DNA of 64,000 nucleotides from Cryptosporangium minutisporangium (lineage in GTDB: Bacteria > Actinomycetota > Actinomycetes > Mycobacteriales > Cryptosporangiaceae), in the NCBI RefSeq assembly GCF_039536245.1, contig NZ_BAAAYN010000043.1, positions 105,380 through 169,379 on the forward strand, given 5' to 3'. A program made the position numbers and the translations under genes. This document shows, one piece after another, positions 1-8,651 of this stretch (positions within the stretch are counted from its first letter, which is position 1; each line of letters opens with the position of its first letter). The notes below the pieces were generated by a model. The model was not told where the DNA came from. It searched no databases and saw only the letters and a list, made by a program, of their open reading frames with translations.

Positions 1-16
1 GGCCCGGCTCGGCCGG

Positions 17-355
17 TCAGCCCAGGGCGACCGTGTAGACCTTGCGCAGCGTCTCGTGCACGACCCAGCGCGTGTGGTCGCCGGCGTGCAGGACCGCGAC
101 GTCGCCCGGCCCGACGTCGTACGTGGGGCCGCCGTCGACGTGGATCGTTGCGCGGCCGTGGATCACCGTGAACACCTCGTCGGCCTCGGTGTCGGTCACC
201 TCGCCCGGCGTGATCTGCCAGACGCCGGTGGCCGTACCACCGTCCGGGGAGCGCCAGAGTTCCCGCTGGGACACCACCGGCGCGCCGGCGACGATCTGCC
301 CGGGGTCGAGCGGGGACGGTTCGAGCTGCAACGACGCGACGGCGACTGGGTTCAC
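17..355 (-). CDS. small cupin-domain protein
   Basis: A 112-residue single-domain protein. The middle shows the cupin barrel pattern: an LWRSPDGGTATGVWQITPG strand pair, then EVFTVIHGRATI and a GPGDVAVLHAGD turn, as in the DUF861/ureidoglycine-aminohydrolase-like cupin group. These proteins are small beta-barrels, some metal-binding; the substrate cannot be read from sequence. The gene stands alone and faces away from the window start, convergent with nothing visible. No signal peptide or membrane segment. Family assignment is good; function is open. Confidence 0.8.
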   Translation of the reverse strand: MNPVAVASLQLEPSPLDPGQIVAGAPVVSQRELWRSPDGGTATGVWQITPGEVTDTEADEVFTVIHGRATIHVDGGPTYDVGPGDVAVLHAGDHTRWVVHETLRKVYTVALG

Positions 356-443
356 ACCCCGACGCTAAACAGCCCGTCAATACCGTTGACGTAAGGGGGT
401 GCCGCCCTCGCCAACCGCCGCTACGCCCGGCTGGGCGGCGGGA

Positions 444-560
444 TTTCCCGAAAATCAACCTCTCCGCCCGTCCGGAGAGGTTGCTGTCCCGAAAATCAAC
501 CTCCACGCCGCGCGCGAGAGGTGGCCTTCCCGAAATGCGCCCACCCAGCGCACGGCGCGC
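444..560. repeat. 41-bp tandem repeat with internal hairpins
   Basis: The motif CCCGAAAATCAACCTC begins at 447 and again at 488, and a shorter copy (CCCGAAATGCG) at 529, giving an exact 41-base period. The first unit contains a 10-bp stem, AACCTCTCCG paired with CGGAGAGGTT (about 457-482). The second unit keeps the ACCTC/GAGGT arms with different bases between. Related TTCCCGAAAA motifs lie at about 31251 and 43597. The array sits in the gap between the cupin gene and the 3' end of kynureninase. Confidence 0.6.
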
Positions 561-596
561 ACGGTGGGCGGCGGGGTGGGCGGCTCGGTGGTTCGG

Positions 597-1841
597 TCAG
601 GTCACTCGGGTTGGCGTCGCGTCGAAAGTCAGGTGCTCCTCCGCCGCGACCAGGTCGCGCAGCCGTTCGAAGCCGGTCCACACGTCCGCGAAGCTCGTCG
701 TCAGCGGGGAGAAGCCCAACCGCAGCCGGTCCGGCGTCCGGTAGTCGGGGACGACGTGCCGGGCGATCAACGCCTGGCAGATACGCCACGCGTCCGGGTG
801 GTACAGGCTCACGTGTCCGCCCCGCCGCTCGGCGTCCCGCGGCGACGCCAGCCGGAACCCGAGCGGCGCCAGCCACGCGTCGTGGAGCTCCACCGCGTAC
901 GACGTCAGCGCCATGCCCTTCGCGCGGATCGCGTCGATGCCGGCCTCGGTCACCGGCCGGATGCCCTCCTCCACCGCGTACAGGCCGAGCACCGGCGGCG
1001 TCCCCACCGCGAAGCGCTCGATGCCGGCGACCGGCTGGTACGTCGGCCCCATCGCGAACTGGTCCTGCTGCCCGAACCAACCCCAGATCGGCTGCCGGAG
1101 CGTCGCCTGCAACTCCTCCCGGACGTACAGGAACGCGGGCGCCCCCGGGCCGCCGTTGAGGTACTTGTAGGTGCACCCGACGGCGAGGTCCGCCCCGCTC
1201 TCGGTCAGCGGCACCGGAACGCTCCCGGCGGCGTGCGAGAGATCCCAGAGCGCCAGCGCGCCGACCCGATGGGCGGCGTCCGTGATCGTCGACATCTCGG
1301 CCAGCGCGCCGGAGCGGTAGGCCACGTGCGACAGGCAGAGCAGGGCGACGTCCTCGTCGAGTGCGGCCCGGATCGTGTCGACGTCGAGCCCGGCGTCGAT
1401 GTCGGCCCGAACGACCCGCAACTCGAAATTCCGCGCGGCCGCGAGCCCCTGCAGTACGTACAGGTCGGTCGGGAAGTTGTCGTCGTCGAGGACGATCACC
1501 CGGCGATCGGGGCGAGCGTCCAGGGCCGCGGCGGCGAGCTTGTAGAGGTTGACGGTCGTCGAGTCGCCGACCAGCACCTCCCCGGGCCGCGCCGAGACCA
1601 CCCCGGTCGCGATCTGGTCACCGACGGCACGCGCGAGGTCGATCCAGTGCGACCACGACCGGATCAGGCCGCGGCCCCACTCCTCGGCGATCGCGGTGGC
1701 GACCCGGTCCGCGGTGGTGCGGGGAAGGCGGCCGAGCGAATTACCGTCGAGATAGATCAAATCGGGATCGGCGTGTACGAACCCGGCGCGGAATCGGGCG
1801 AGCGGGTCCTGATCGTCCAGGATGGTCGGCGAGGTGAGCAC
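597..1841 (-). CDS. kynU: kynureninase
   Basis: PLP-dependent hydrolase that cleaves L-kynurenine to anthranilate and L-alanine in tryptophan catabolism. The protein begins near DDQDPLARFRAGF, has YLDGNSLGR, the WSHW segment, LSHVAYRSG, the phosphate/PLP region DLSHAAG, and the lysine motif CTYKYLNGGPG, all hallmarks of the family. I prefer the GTG at 1841 (414 residues, the normal family length); the frame stays open to an ATG at 1940, which would add 33 residues unlike the family. Genes for tryptophan dioxygenase and formamidase are not nearby, so the enzyme may work with distant partners or supply anthranilate. Confidence 0.92.
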   Translation of the reverse strand: MLTSPTILDDQDPLARFRAGFVHADPDLIYLDGNSLGRLPRTTADRVATAIAEEWGRGLIRSWSHWIDLARAVGDQIATGVVSARPGEVLVGDSTTVNLYKLAAAALDARPDRRVIVLDDDNFPTDLYVLQGLAAARNFELRVVRADIDAGLDVDTIRAALDEDVALLCLSHVAYRSGALAEMSTITDAAHRVGALALWDLSHAAGSVPVPLTESGADLAVGCTYKYLNGGPGAPAFLYVREELQATLRQPIWGWFGQQDQFAMGPTYQPVAGIERFAVGTPPVLGLYAVEEGIRPVTEAGIDAIRAKGMALTSYAVELHDAWLAPLGFRLASPRDAERRGGHVSLYHPDAWRICQALIARHVVPDYRTPDRLRLGFSPLTTSFADVWTGFERLRDLVAAEEHLTFDATPTRVT

Positions 1842-2021
1842 AGCTCCATGGTTACCCGGTGCTGGAGAAATGTTCGGGAGCGCCTCGGATTCCGGTACGA
1901 GAAGTGCAACAGCGGCTTCACGGGGTACAAGGGCGGACACCCTGACATGCGGCGGGGCAGTGCTCCGCTACCGTAAGCGGCGTCCACACGTCCGCTCGCT
2001 CTAAGAGAGTGAGAGCTCCCG

Positions 2022-2336
2022 ATGTCCGTGCTGGAGACCACACTCGTCTTCGTCCTCATCCCCCTGGCGGTGGCGGGCGTCCTCGCGATGCTGACGCTCG
2101 GTGCCGGCAGCAACCGCACCCCGCGCTACCGGCCGGGGATGCCGTTCGAGTTCACCCCCGTGTGGTTCCTGGCGGCTCCGCCGACCAGCCTGTCCGTCGA
2201 CGGTCAGCGCCCGGCTCTCGAACGGACCGCGGCGCGCGGCGTGTTGCAGTCCGGCGCGGCGCCCGAGGGCGTTGCCGACCAGACGGTGACGATCCCCAAC
2301 TCCGGTCCGAAGGGAGGCGCTCGTGGCACGTGGTGA
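2022..2336 (+). CDS. small single-span membrane protein
   Basis: A 104-residue protein with one N-terminal hydrophobic segment (roughly residues 6-26, LVFVLIPLAVAGVLAMLTLG), followed by a polar tail with RPGMPFEFTPVWFLA. A similar small membrane protein often precedes the DUF5130 gene in actinobacteria. It overlaps the next gene by 14 bases, so the two are probably translated as a pair. No enzymatic motif; likely membrane anchored with the C-terminus on one face. Function unknown. Confidence 0.8.
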   Translation: MSVLETTLVFVLIPLAVAGVLAMLTLGAGSNRTPRYRPGMPFEFTPVWFLAAPPTSLSVDGQRPALERTAARGVLQSGAAPEGVADQTVTIPNSGPKGGARGTW

Positions 2337-2775
2337 CTCCCCGGAGATCCCGGCCTCGCAGCTGTCGGCCAGCCAGCTCACGTCGATCGCGAACGGTGCC
2401 GCTGCGGCGGGTCCGTTCAGCTCGCGGCAGCTGTTCCGGATCGACGAGGCGCTCACCGCCGCTGACCGGGAGACCGGGCTGACGTTCAGCGTCTACGTGG
2501 GTGCACTCGACGAGCCGCTGCGCGAGTCCGCCGAGGCGCTGCTGGACACGTTGCCCGCGCCGGCGGACTCGGTGCTGCTCGCGGTGTCGCCGAACCAGCG
2601 GGCGCTGGAGATCGTCACCGGGCACCGGGCCGCGAAGCGCATCCCCGACCGGGCGTGCGAGCTCGCCGGAATGTCCATGCGCGCCGCGTTCCAAGGCGGC
2701 GACCTGGCCGGCGGCATCGTGACCGGCCTCCGCATGCTCGCCGACCGCGCCGCCCGCCAAGGCCTTCGCCGCTAG
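2323..2775 (+). CDS. DUF5130 family protein
   Basis: A 150-residue protein starting at GTG 2323 behind GGGAGG. Its fold resembles TPM-domain proteins: FSVYVGALD, then SVLLAVSPNQRALEIVTG. The family is actinobacterial and uncharacterised. Its position next to pepN and the Rv2466c-like gene parallels the mycobacterial Rv2466c-Rv2468 neighbourhood, which supports the identification. It is co-translated with the membrane protein just upstream, so a membrane-associated role is plausible but unproven. Confidence 0.8.
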   Translation: MARGDSPEIPASQLSASQLTSIANGAAAAGPFSSRQLFRIDEALTAADRETGLTFSVYVGALDEPLRESAEALLDTLPAPADSVLLAVSPNQRALEIVTGHRAAKRIPDRACELAGMSMRAAFQGGDLAGGIVTGLRMLADRAARQGLRR

Positions 2776-2790
2776 CTGGGGCGCAGCGGC

Positions 2791-2843
2791 GTCGAGGCGT
2801 TGTGCACTTCGGCCGCGTATACGCCGCCGAAACGCACAACGCC
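2791..2843. repeat. palindromic element, copy 1 (GTCGAGGCGTTG family)
   Basis: Arms at 2796-2813 (GGCGTTGTGCACTTCGGC) and 2826-2843 (GCCGAAACGCACAACGCC) pair at 16 of 18 positions. The element starts with GTCGAGGCGTTG, shared with the palindrome at 6454-6511. It lies between convergent genes. Confidence 0.6.
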
Positions 2844-2935
2844 CAGCCGGAGCGCGCGCCCTGCACACCCCCAGCAACCCGAGGGTGGGCGCGCAACCAC
2901 CTACGGCGCGGCGGGACGACTCGGCGGAAAGCAAA

Positions 2936-2967
2936 CGAAGGCCGGTCGCGGAAGCGACCGGCCTTCG
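2936..2967. terminator. two-way terminator between DUF5130 gene and pepN
   Basis: A perfect 14-bp stem (CGAAGGCCGGTCGC pairing with GCGACCGGCCTTCG) around a GGAA loop. It lies just past the 3' end of pepN (minus strand) and downstream of the plus-strand DUF5130 gene. Confidence 0.75.
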
Positions 2968-2983
2968 CCCTGCAGGCGTAGAT

Positions 2984-5527
2984 CTAGCTCGCAGCGGACG
3001 CGTCGCAGGCGCGAGCCCGGAGCGCGCGCACCAGGCGATCCTTACCTTCCACCACCAGGCGACGCAGCGCCGGCGGGTGATCGGCGGACGCGAGCCACGC
3101 GTCGGTTCGCTCCACCGTCTCCTGGGTCACCGCCCAGGCGGGGTAGAGCAGCACCGCGACGTTCTGCGCCACCTCACTGGTGCGCCGGGCCCAGACGTCG
3201 GCCACGACCGCGAAGAAGCGGTCCGTGTACGGCTCCAGGAGCGCGGCCTGGTTCGGGTGCCCGAAGCCGCGGATCACCGCGAGCCCGACCTGGTTCGGGA
3301 TCGTGTCGTCCTCGGTCGCGAGGTGCCAGGCCTGCGCCTTCGCCTCGGCGGTCGGCACCAGCGCCCGCGCGGTAGCGGCCTCCTTGTTGCCCTGGTCGGT
3401 GGGGTCGCGCTCGAGCTCGGCGGCGATCTCCGCCTCACCCGCCGCGCCCATGCCGACCAGCGACTGCAGGAAGTCCCAGCGCAGCTCGGTGTCGACGTCC
3501 AGCCCGGTGACCTGCTCGGTGCCGTCGAGCAGCGCACGCAGGTAGGCCAGGTGCGCCTCGGTACGGGCGGTGCCGGCGAACGTGCGGGCCCAGACCAGCT
3601 GGACGTCGCTGCCGGGCTCGGCGGTGCGCAGCCGCTCCAGCGCGGCCTCGGCGACCAACTCGTAACCGGAAGGGGCCCAGGCCGGGTCGGCGTAGGACGC
3701 GAGCGCGGCCCGGACCTGCCGCAGCTGGGTCTCGACGACGCTGATCGTGGACTCGGCCGCCAGCCCGTTGAGCACCAGCCGGACGTAGTCGCGGGTGGGC
3801 AGCTCGGCGTCGCGGCACATGTCCCAGGCGGTGGCCCAGAGCAGCGAGCGGGGGAGCGCCTCGGTGAAGCCGCCGATGTGGTCGACGACGGTCGCCAGCG
3901 ACTGCTCGTCGAGGCGGATCTTCGCGTACGTGAGGTCGTCGTCGTTGAGCAGCACGACCGCGGGCGGTTGCTCGCCGACCAGCTCGGCGACCTCGGTGCG
4001 CGGACCGTGGATGTCGGTCTCGACCCGGCGCCGCCGGATCAGCCGCCCGGTCGACTCCGACAGGTCGTAGAGGCCGATCGCGATCCGGTGCGAGCGCAGC
4101 GTGGCGTGGTCCGGCGGAGCGTCCTGGGTCACCGCGAACGACGCGTAGGTGCCGTCGGGCGCGAGCGCGAAGTCGGGCCGCAGCGTGTTGACGCCGGCCG
4201 TCTCCAGCCACTGCGCCGACCAGTTCGACAGGTCGCGGCCGCTGGCCTCGGTGAGCGCGGTCAGCAGGTCGGCGAGCGTCGTGTTGCCGAACGCATGTGC
4301 CTTGAAGTACGACCGCAGGCCGGAGACGAAGTCGTCCTCGCCGACGTAGGCCACCAGCTGCTTGAGGACGCTGGCGCCCTTGGCGTAGGTGATGCCGTCG
4401 AAGTTGACCTCGACGGCCTGCATGTCCGGGATGTCGCAGGCGATCGGGTGGGTGGAGGACAGCTGGTCCTGCCGGTAACCCCAGCCCTTGCGGTCGGTGC
4501 AGAACGCCGCCCACGAGTCGGTGAAGCGGGTGCCTCCCGCCGCGGCCCAGTGTGCTGCCCACTCGGCGAACGACTCGTTCAGCCAGAGGTCGTCCCACCA
4601 GCGCATCGTGACGAGATCGCCGAACCACATGTGGGCCATCTCGTGCAGGATCGTGTTCGCCCGGTTCTCCCGGACGTAGTCGGTGACCTTGCCGCGGAAG
4701 ACGTAGCTCTCGGAGATCGTGACGCAGCCGGCGTTCTCCATCGCGCCGGCGTTGAACTCCGGCACGAAGAGCTGGTCGTACTTCCCGAACGGGTAGCGGA
4801 CCCCGAAGTGCTCGTGGAAGAAGTCGAAGCCCTGCTTGGTGATCTCGAAGATCTCGGCCGGGTCGAGGAAGGTCTTCAGCGACTGCCGGCAGTACAGGCC
4901 CAGCGGGATGTCGTCGTGGACGTCGGTGACCTTGTGGTACGGCCCGGCGACCAGCGCGGTGATGTAGGTGCTCATCCGCGGGGTCGGCGCGAACTTCACC
5001 ACCGCGCCGACCTTCTCGGCCACGCTGTTGGAGACGACCTCCCAGTGCTCCGGCGCGGTGACCTCGAGCGTGAACGTCGCCTTCAGATCGGGCTGGTCGA
5101 AGCAGGCGTAGACGCGCTTGGCGTCGCCGGTCTCGAACTGCGAGTAGAGGTAGACCTCGTCGTCGACCGGGTCGACGAAACGGTGCAGGCCCTCGCCGGT
5201 GTTCATGTACCGGCAGTCGGCGTCGACGACCAGGACGTTGTCGGCGTTCAGGCCCTCCAGGCGCAGGCCGACTTCCGGGTCGTAGTTCGAGACGTCGAGC
5301 GGCGTGCCGTTGAGCGTGGCGGCACGGACGTCGGCCGCGATCAGGTCGATGAACGTGCTCGCGCCCGGGGTCTTCGCGCTGAACTTGACCTCGGTGACCG
5401 AGCGGAACGTGTCGGTGCCGGGGTTACCCGCGCCGTCGGTCAGGTCGAGCGCGATGTGGTACGACGCGACGTCGAGAAGATCTCCGCGTTCCCTGGCTTC
5501 GCCGAGGGTGAGATTGGTACCGGCCAA
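2984..5527 (-). CDS. pepN: aminopeptidase N, M1 family
   Basis: Zinc metallo-aminopeptidase of 847 residues that removes N-terminal amino acids from peptides in the cytosol. The substrate-binding GAMEN motif is at residues 261-265, and the zinc site HEMAH at 295-299 with the third ligand Glu at about 318 (NESFAEW). The C-terminal half is the helical ERAP1-like domain. Length matches actinobacterial PepN. The start, MAGTNLTLGEARERG, is the usual family N-terminus. It is divergent from the Rv2466c-like gene about 290 bases away, as in mycobacteria. Confidence 0.96.
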   Translation of the reverse strand: MAGTNLTLGEARERGDLLDVASYHIALDLTDGAGNPGTDTFRSVTEVKFSAKTPGASTFIDLIAADVRAATLNGTPLDVSNYDPEVGLRLEGLNADNVLVVDADCRYMNTGEGLHRFVDPVDDEVYLYSQFETGDAKRVYACFDQPDLKATFTLEVTAPEHWEVVSNSVAEKVGAVVKFAPTPRMSTYITALVAGPYHKVTDVHDDIPLGLYCRQSLKTFLDPAEIFEITKQGFDFFHEHFGVRYPFGKYDQLFVPEFNAGAMENAGCVTISESYVFRGKVTDYVRENRANTILHEMAHMWFGDLVTMRWWDDLWLNESFAEWAAHWAAAGGTRFTDSWAAFCTDRKGWGYRQDQLSSTHPIACDIPDMQAVEVNFDGITYAKGASVLKQLVAYVGEDDFVSGLRSYFKAHAFGNTTLADLLTALTEASGRDLSNWSAQWLETAGVNTLRPDFALAPDGTYASFAVTQDAPPDHATLRSHRIAIGLYDLSESTGRLIRRRRVETDIHGPRTEVAELVGEQPPAVVLLNDDDLTYAKIRLDEQSLATVVDHIGGFTEALPRSLLWATAWDMCRDAELPTRDYVRLVLNGLAAESTISVVETQLRQVRAALASYADPAWAPSGYELVAEAALERLRTAEPGSDVQLVWARTFAGTARTEAHLAYLRALLDGTEQVTGLDVDTELRWDFLQSLVGMGAAGEAEIAAELERDPTDQGNKEAATARALVPTAEAKAQAWHLATEDDTIPNQVGLAVIRGFGHPNQAALLEPYTDRFFAVVADVWARRTSEVAQNVAVLLYPAWAVTQETVERTDAWLASADHPPALRRLVVEGKDRLVRALRARACDASAAS

Positions 5528-5820
5528 CTGTCGGGTACTCCTTCGCCGCTCCGAGTCGCGGGGGACGCTTCCCGGCGTCCTCCCCTGGCTTCTTCGAGCC
5601 GTGCCGACCAGTCTCCCACGCGGGGGGATCGCCGAGGATGCGCTGCTGACCGGATGGACGGGCCACAGCGGTCCCCGTGCTCCCAGGCGTTTACGGAGGT
5701 CTCAACGGGCTCACCCGGACCCTACCCACCGCGGTCCGGACGGCTTTTCCCGCGACCGGGAATTTCCTGGGGCGGACGCCGTGCTGGCACGAAGGAGCGC
5801 TTTTCTTCGGGAGGTACTGA

Positions 5821-6449
5821 TGAGTGACCAGAGGACGCCGGTCGGGTTCTGGTTCGATCCGCTGTGTCCGTGGGCGTGGATGACGTCCCGGTGGGTGCTG
5901 GAGGCGGCGAAGCTCCGGCCGCTGGACGTCACGTTCCACGTGATGAGCCTGGCGGTGCTCAACGAGGGCCGGGAGCTGCCCGAGGAGTACCGGGAGATGA
6001 TGACGAAGGCGTGGGGGCCGGTACGGGTCGTCATCGCCGCCGAGCAGGCGCACGGTAACGAGGTCGTGCTGCCGCTGTACACCGCGCTCGGGAACCGGAT
6101 CCACCTGCAGCAGGTGGGGCTCGACGACCCGTCGCTGCTGGTCGACGCCCTGCGCGAGGTCGGGCTGCCGGAGTCGCTGGCCGACGCAGCGACGTCGACC
6201 GAGTACGACAAGGCGCTACGCAAGAGTCACCACGACGGCATGGACCTGGTCGGGATGGACGTCGGCACGCCGGTGATCCACGTGCCGGGGCCCGAGGGGG
6301 AGACCGTCGCGTTCTTCGGACCGGTCGTGACGCCGGCACCGAAGGGCGAGGCCGCGGCGCGCCTCTGGGACGGCGCGGTGCTGGTGGCGTCCACCCCAGG
6401 CTTCTACGAGCTGAAGCGCACCCGCACGTCCGGCCCGATCTTCGACTGA
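5821..6449 (+). CDS. Rv2466c-like mycothiol-dependent DsbA-family protein
   Basis: A 209-residue thioredoxin-fold protein with the inserted helical domain of DsbA-like oxidoreductases. Residues near the N-terminus read FWFDPLCPWAWMTSRW, and the C-terminal part has MDVGTPVIHV (cis-Pro loop) and ending ELKRTRT, very close to the M. tuberculosis nitroreductase Rv2466c, which reduces substrates with mycothiol and mycoredoxin. Here the active site is CPWA rather than CPWC, so only the nucleophilic Cys remains. ATG 5821 follows GGGAGG. Adjacent to pepN as in mycobacteria. Confidence 0.88.
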
Positions 6450-6453
6450 CGCT

Positions 6454-6511
6454 GTCGAGGCGTTGCACGTTTCTGGGCCCTATCGCGGACCAAAACGGGC
6501 AACGCCTCGAC
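6454..6511. repeat. palindromic element, copy 2 (GTCGAGGCGTTG family)
   Basis: Arms GTCGAGGCGTTGCACGTTT (6454-6472) and AAACGGGCAACGCCTCGAC (6493-6511) pair at 18 of 19 positions around a 20-base loop. It fills nearly the whole gap between two convergent genes and probably ends transcription from both sides. Confidence 0.7.
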
Positions 6512-6513
6512 GG

Positions 6514-7158
6514 TCAGCGGAGGCCTAGGCGGGTGAGTTCCAGGCGGGCCAGGGCTTGGACGGCTTCGGGGTGGCCGTTGCGCCAGGCCTCGCCGGGGTC
6601 CACCTCCAGGCGCCGGGCGATCCGGGTCACCTCGGAGAGCGGCTGGTGGGCCAACGCCCGGAGCGCGAAGAACGACGCGTCCGCTCCGCCGCGCACCAGT
6701 CGCCGGGCCGCGGTGGCCTCCCGGACCCAGCGCCACCGCCGCAGCGCCCACCAGAGCACGATCAGCAGTGGAATCGCCGCCGCCAGCAGGCCCATGACCG
6801 TGGCGGTGCGCTCGACCGTGTCGTGCAGCGTCCGCCCGGCCTCGGCGACCTGGTCACCCGCGCCGGCCGCTCGGTCGAACGGCTCGCGGAGGTCGTCGCC
6901 CACGCCGGGAAGGCGTCCGACCTTGTCACCGGCGCTGGACAGCCCGCCGCTGAACCCGTTCCCGGCCTCCTGCAGCGTCTGGCCCGGAGCAGCCAGCTTG
7001 GAGATCTGCTCGTCGACCCAACCCTGCAGCCGAACGGCCCACCACACCAGCCCGACCGCGAGCAGATCGCCGAGGAGTTGCCGAAGGCCGTGCACGGTGC
7101 GGGCCGAGTAGAGCACCGGCGCCGTCCGCGGAGCGACTGACGTCGTCCTGTCACCCAT
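6514..7158 (-). CDS. two-span membrane protein, unknown function
   Basis: A 214-residue protein if read from ATG 7158, which has GGGGAGG at a good distance; the frame runs open further upstream but without a site. Two hydrophobic segments, LLGDLLAVGLVWWAVRLQG and VMGLLAAAIPLLIVLWWAL, flank an approximately 90-residue loop rich in Gly, Asp and Ala, likely outside the cell. A helical, Arg-rich C-terminal tail of about 60 residues follows, likely cytoplasmic. This layout recurs in actinobacterial proteins of unknown role. The gene is divergent from the DUF1015 gene. Confidence 0.75.
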   Translation of the reverse strand: MGDRTTSVAPRTAPVLYSARTVHGLRQLLGDLLAVGLVWWAVRLQGWVDEQISKLAAPGQTLQEAGNGFSGGLSSAGDKVGRLPGVGDDLREPFDRAAGAGDQVAEAGRTLHDTVERTATVMGLLAAAIPLLIVLWWALRRWRWVREATAARRLVRGGADASFFALRALAHQPLSEVTRIARRLEVDPGEAWRNGHPEAVQALARLELTRLGLR

Positions 7159-7358
7159 CGGGATCCTCCCCAGATTGAGCCATGGATGTCGGGGTAAGCC
7201 ATAGCGCACGTCCCCCGCGTACGGCGCGCCCATACCCAAGGTCGCGCCTTCCGAGAGCGAGGCGCCGTGAAGCACGACCTACCGGGGAGCTACGCGTGCG
7301 CACGACGCGCCGCCCCCGCGACGATGTCCCTGCTGATCAGCGCGGTAGCGTGGGGGCA

Positions 7359-8651
7359 ATGAGCGCACTACACCCCATACCGGTCGGATGGGCTTCCACC
7401 GGCAAAACTGGCGCACAGAACTACGACGAATTCGCTGACGACGCGGAGATCACGGCGTTGGTGGCCGCGAACCCCGACTCGATGCTCGGGGTGGAGATGC
7501 CGCACCGCACGCCGGAGGCTGCCGCCGCCGGACTCGACTTCGCCGCCGCGCTGCCCGCTGCGTCCGCTCGGCTGGACGGGCTGGTCGAGCGTGGTCAGCT
7601 GACGCCGTTCGCGGACGCGATCGCCGTCTACCGGATCGGCGACCGGTTCCTGGGTGTCTTCTGCCTCGTCGACACCGCGGAGATCGCCGCCGGGCCGGGT
7701 GCGCCGGGTCGGGTGATCCGCAACGAAGAAGTGTTCGCCGCGAAGGTCGCCGAGCGGACCGCGCTGATCCGGACGCTCGGCGTCCTGACCAGCCCGGTGC
7801 TGCTCGTCCAGGCCGACGGCGACGCGCTTCGCGACGCGCTCGCGGACGTCGTCGGAAGGCTGGGGGAGCCGACCGCGACCGACGTCGACCAGCACGGGCT
7901 GACCCACGAGGTGTGGCTGGTGGGCCCGGGAGCCGATCGCGACGCCCTGCTCGCGGCGGCGGACGCCGGGGAGTTGGTCGTCGCCGACGGCAACCACCGC
8001 AGCCTCGCCGCGCAGGAGGCCGGGCTTTCCCGCTTCCTGGCCGTCGTGGCGCCGGCGTCCTCGGCGACGATCCAGCCCTACCAGCGACTGCTGCGGCAGC
8101 TGCCGATCCCGCTGCCGGACGCCCTCGACCGGTTGCGCGCTTCGGGCGCTGGTGTGCGCGCGGTGGACGGACGCCCGAGCACACCGGCCCGCGGCACCGT
8201 CGTGCTCTACGCCGACGGCCGGACGTACGAGGTGACGCTCCCGCCCGCCGTCGGTGGCGTCGTCGACCGCCTCGACCACACGATCGTCGAGCAGCTCTTG
8301 GTCCGGCAGGTGCTCGGCCTCACGCCGGATCACCCCTCGATCTCCTACATCGGCGGCGACTACCCAGCCGGCTGGCTGGCCGCCGAGGTGGACGCCGGGC
8401 GGGCCGCGCTCGCCGTGCTGCTCGCCCCGGTGACGGTCGAGGACTTCGTCGACGTCAACCTGGCCCGCGCCACGATGCCGCGGAAGAGCACGTGGTTCAC
8501 CCCGAAGGCGAGGACCGGTCTGGTTCTCGCCGACGTTCACGCCGACCTCGGCGCTGCAGGCCCAGCTGCTCCTCCCGGTCCCGACCGGGAGGCTTCACCA
8601 TCAGGCGGCGAGCGGACCGCCGATGCTCAACCGGAGGCGTTGTCGCGATGA
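7359..8651 (+). CDS. DUF1015 family protein
   Basis: A 430-residue cytosolic protein starting at ATG 7359 behind GGGGG. Family features include the HRTPE motif near residue 46, ADGNHRSLAA in the middle (the conserved DGHHR-like motif of DUF1015) and a C-terminal ATMPRKSTWFTPKARTGLV. DUF1015 proteins often sit beside serA/serC in other bacteria, but here the partner is an esterase. The stop overlaps the start of the next gene as ATGA, so the two are translationally coupled. The molecular function is not known. Confidence 0.85.
   Translation: MSALHPIPVGWASTGKTGAQNYDEFADDAEITALVAANPDSMLGVEMPHRTPEAAAAGLDFAAALPAASARLDGLVERGQLTPFADAIAVYRIGDRFLGVFCLVDTAEIAAGPGAPGRVIRNEEVFAAKVAERTALIRTLGVLTSPVLLVQADGDALRDALADVVGRLGEPTATDVDQHGLTHEVWLVGPGADRDALLAAADAGELVVADGNHRSLAAQEAGLSRFLAVVAPASSATIQPYQRLLRQLPIPLPDALDRLRASGAGVRAVDGRPSTPARGTVVLYADGRTYEVTLPPAVGGVVDRLDHTIVEQLLVRQVLGLTPDHPSISYIGGDYPAGWLAAEVDAGRAALAVLLAPVTVEDFVDVNLARATMPRKSTWFTPKARTGLVLADVHADLGAAGPAAPPGPDREASPSGGERTADAQPEALSR

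Noticed and set aside
2885..5827. Very long open frame opposite pepN
   Set aside because: High-GC codon bias leaves the opposite strand free of stops. PepN has all its motifs, and the opposite frame encodes Arg/Val/Gly-rich sequence without a family.
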